Of a stretch of DNA of 8,859 nt, positions 8,301 through 8,859 are shown piece after piece. A program made the position numbers and the translations under genes. Every line of letters starts with the position of its first letter. Positions within the stretch are counted from its first letter, which is position 1. Origin of the DNA: an uncultured Rikenellaceae bacterium (GTDB taxonomy: Bacteria > Bacteroidota > Bacteroidia > Bacteroidales > UBA932); the NCBI GenBank assembly GCA_937906485.1, contig CALCYB010000117.1, forward strand, positions 1 to 8,859, read 5' to 3'. The notes under the pieces are model-generated. The model was not told the DNA's origin. It ran no database searches and saw only the letters and a program-made list of their open reading frames with translations.

Positions 8301-8859
8301 CAAGGGTATTCGGAGAACGTTTTGCGTCTCACCACTATGACAAGGAATGTTTCAGCGGCATTTATCAAGTGCCGGATGCAGAGGTCTGGGGCGTACGGAA
8401 CCAATTGCGCAGCCGTTTGATCCAAGCGGTACGCGAACGCCTGGCAGATCCGAGTGCGACCAACCACTATGCACCGCACCACATTGTGAAAATCCGCGAA
8501 ACCCTGCGCGAAGACGTATTGACCATCGGCTTTGCCCGTCGTTTCGCTACCTATAAACGTGCTCATTTGTTGTTCCGGGACCTGGAACGCCTCAATGAAC
8601 TGGTAAATCATCCGGAGCATCCGGTGCAATTCCTGTTTGCCGGTAAAGCACACCCGGCAGACAAAGCCGGTCAGGACCTGATCCGCCGGATTGTGGAAAT
8701 CTCCAAGATGCCTCAATTCATCGGAAAGATTGTCTTTGTTCCGAACTACGACATCAACCTGGCCAAACTGATGGTACAAGGGGTTGATGTATGGATGAAC
8801 AACCCGACCCGTCCTTTGGAAGCTTCCGGAACATCCGGAGAAAAGGCCGCGATGAACGG
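5354..8859 (+). CDS. glgP: fused GT3 glycogen synthase and alpha-glucan phosphorylase (GT35), 3' end missing
   Basis: An open frame of 1168 full codons runs off the right edge. Residues about 10-545 are a eukaryote-type glycogen synthase (GT3): KVGGI (22-26), NFHEWMTGG (161-169), TTHATVVGR (186-194), GRYEYKNKG (309-317) and the EX7E motif EPWGYTPLE (Glu435, Glu443). It should extend alpha-1,4 chains, probably from UDP-glucose. From about 578, LPERLKHL and LSRNLWWCWN (588-597) mark a DUF3417 segment, followed by a distant-type glucan phosphorylase: YSGGLGILAGD (682-692), HCNEGH (831-836), TTHTPVPAGH (869-878), TNGVHYPTW (965-973), GFARRFATYKR (1059-1069) and EASGTSGEKAAMN with the predicted pyridoxal-phosphate Lys1164 (codon 8843-8845). 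This half releases glucose-1-phosphate. No stop or frameshift separates the halves; the linker is about 545-577. The family C-terminus, perhaps 200-250 residues, is missing. The start at 5354 lies 25 bases after the GH57 gene without a Shine-Dalgarno; ATGs at 5369-5377 are alternatives. The symbol refers to the phosphorylase half only. Confidence 0.92.
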   Translation, partial: MNTEKMMMPDYLFEASWEVCNKVGGIHTVLATKAESLAKELKDKHILIGPDVWMETEQNPEFLPDPILFRSWRMAAAQEGIRVRIGRWNVPSQPIAILVDYTQFIAQKDEILTGFWTKYGLDSISGQWDFIEPALFGYAAGKVIESFVRFNVQPHCKVVANFHEWMTGGGLLYLKGSPVTVATVFTTHATVVGRCLACNNVPLYDSMNRVQPEEKAREFNVVAKHSMEKCAATQADVFTTVSDITAIECERFLGRKVDVVTPNGFVSSLVPAADELKRQYHESRVLLEKVATAMSGQTYENPFLLAISGRYEYKNKGIDVLLDSLARLNAQPDQRKILAFIMVPGGHNGPDRELLSRLHGNAGSYTTQTTHALQDPETDAILNRMRVLSLNNRPEDRVHVFFVPSYLNGSDGVLNKPYYELLSGLDMTVFPSYYEPWGYTPLESLAFHVPTVTTSVAGFGLWVREYYRKEHPSIRVIQRSDSNYNEVVIGVTECIERFCGMDPEQMEECRENAADVASIARWRNNVAYYKQAYSQAIEKFVAAHGAYPEHRAEDHVQSYQRLEVSRPSWGQVLVNRQLPERLKHLDTLSRNLWWCWNQQAIELFKGIDPEMWETVNQNPIALLDMISYKKYKELEKNEAFLAELDRVYADFQAYMDGKKQRKGPAIAYFCMEYGLDTSLKIYSGGLGILAGDYLKESSDMGVNMTAFGFLYRYGYFTQKLSGQGDQVATYDPQDFMKIPAVPVYDKDKQWVTVSVAFPGRNIYARLWRVDVGRTELYLLDTDYEDNLPEDRQVTHHLYGGDWENRLKQELLLGIGGIRAMRSLDIKADVYHCNEGHAAFIGVERMREYIAENYTFGEALELVRSSSLFTTHTPVPAGHDAFSEDLLRKYIAHYPSRLKIDWTTMMGLGKLNAHDPGEKFSMSNLACNLSQEVNGVSWLHGVVSQDILSGLWPGYLPEELHVGYVTNGVHYPTWTAPEWKTVHARVFGERFASHHYDKECFSGIYQVPDAEVWGVRNQLRSRLIQAVRERLADPSATNHYAPHHIVKIRETLREDVLTIGFARRFATYKRAHLLFRDLERLNELVNHPEHPVQFLFAGKAHPADKAGQDLIRRIVEISKMPQFIGKIVFVPNYDINLAKLMVQGVDVWMNNPTRPLEASGTSGEKAAMN

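Overview
The window is one tightly packed, plus-strand operon for storage-glucan (glycogen) metabolism, with five genes and almost no non-coding DNA. The content suggests a bacterium of the Bacteroidetes, probably Bacteroidales. The reasons are: a GH13_8-type branching enzyme beside a GDE-family protein, a GT4/GT5-like glycosyltransferase and a GH57 amylase; a eukaryote-type (GT3) glycogen synthase domain fused to a DUF3417-type glucan phosphorylase; four visible gene starts of which only one has a Shine-Dalgarno sequence; and moderate GC with G/C-ending codons. This placement is inference from gene content; no rRNA or other marker gene is present.

Layout: (1) 1-877, the 3' part of glgB (branching enzyme), cut by the left edge. 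(2) 904-2835, a glycogen-debranching-enzyme-family protein (GH133-like). (3) 2832-4106, a GT-B glycosyltransferase overlapping gene 2 by ATGA and preceded by a perfect AAGGAGG. (4) 4117-5328, a GH57 alpha-amylase/4-alpha-glucanotransferase-type enzyme. (5) 5354-8859, the start of a very long gene fusing a GT3 glycogen synthase to an alpha-glucan phosphorylase, cut by the right edge just after the pyridoxal-phosphate lysine. Gaps between genes are 26, -4, 10 and 25 bases. There is no stretch over 300 bases without a gene, and no terminator, RNA gene, mobile element or CRISPR array was seen.

Together the genes cover chain elongation (the GT3 half of gene 5 and probably gene 3), branching (gene 1), internal alpha-1,4 cleavage or transfer (gene 4), and phosphorolytic release of glucose-1-phosphate (second half of gene 5). 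Gene 2 would be expected to remove alpha-1,6 branches. By alignment from memory, however, it has lost several signature residues of that family, including the aspartates expected in or near the active site, so it may be a modified or non-catalytic partner. The most interesting points are this altered debranching protein, its translational coupling to a glycosyltransferase, and the fusion of a glucan-building and a glucan-degrading enzyme in one polypeptide that lacks the usual eukaryotic allosteric arginine cluster.
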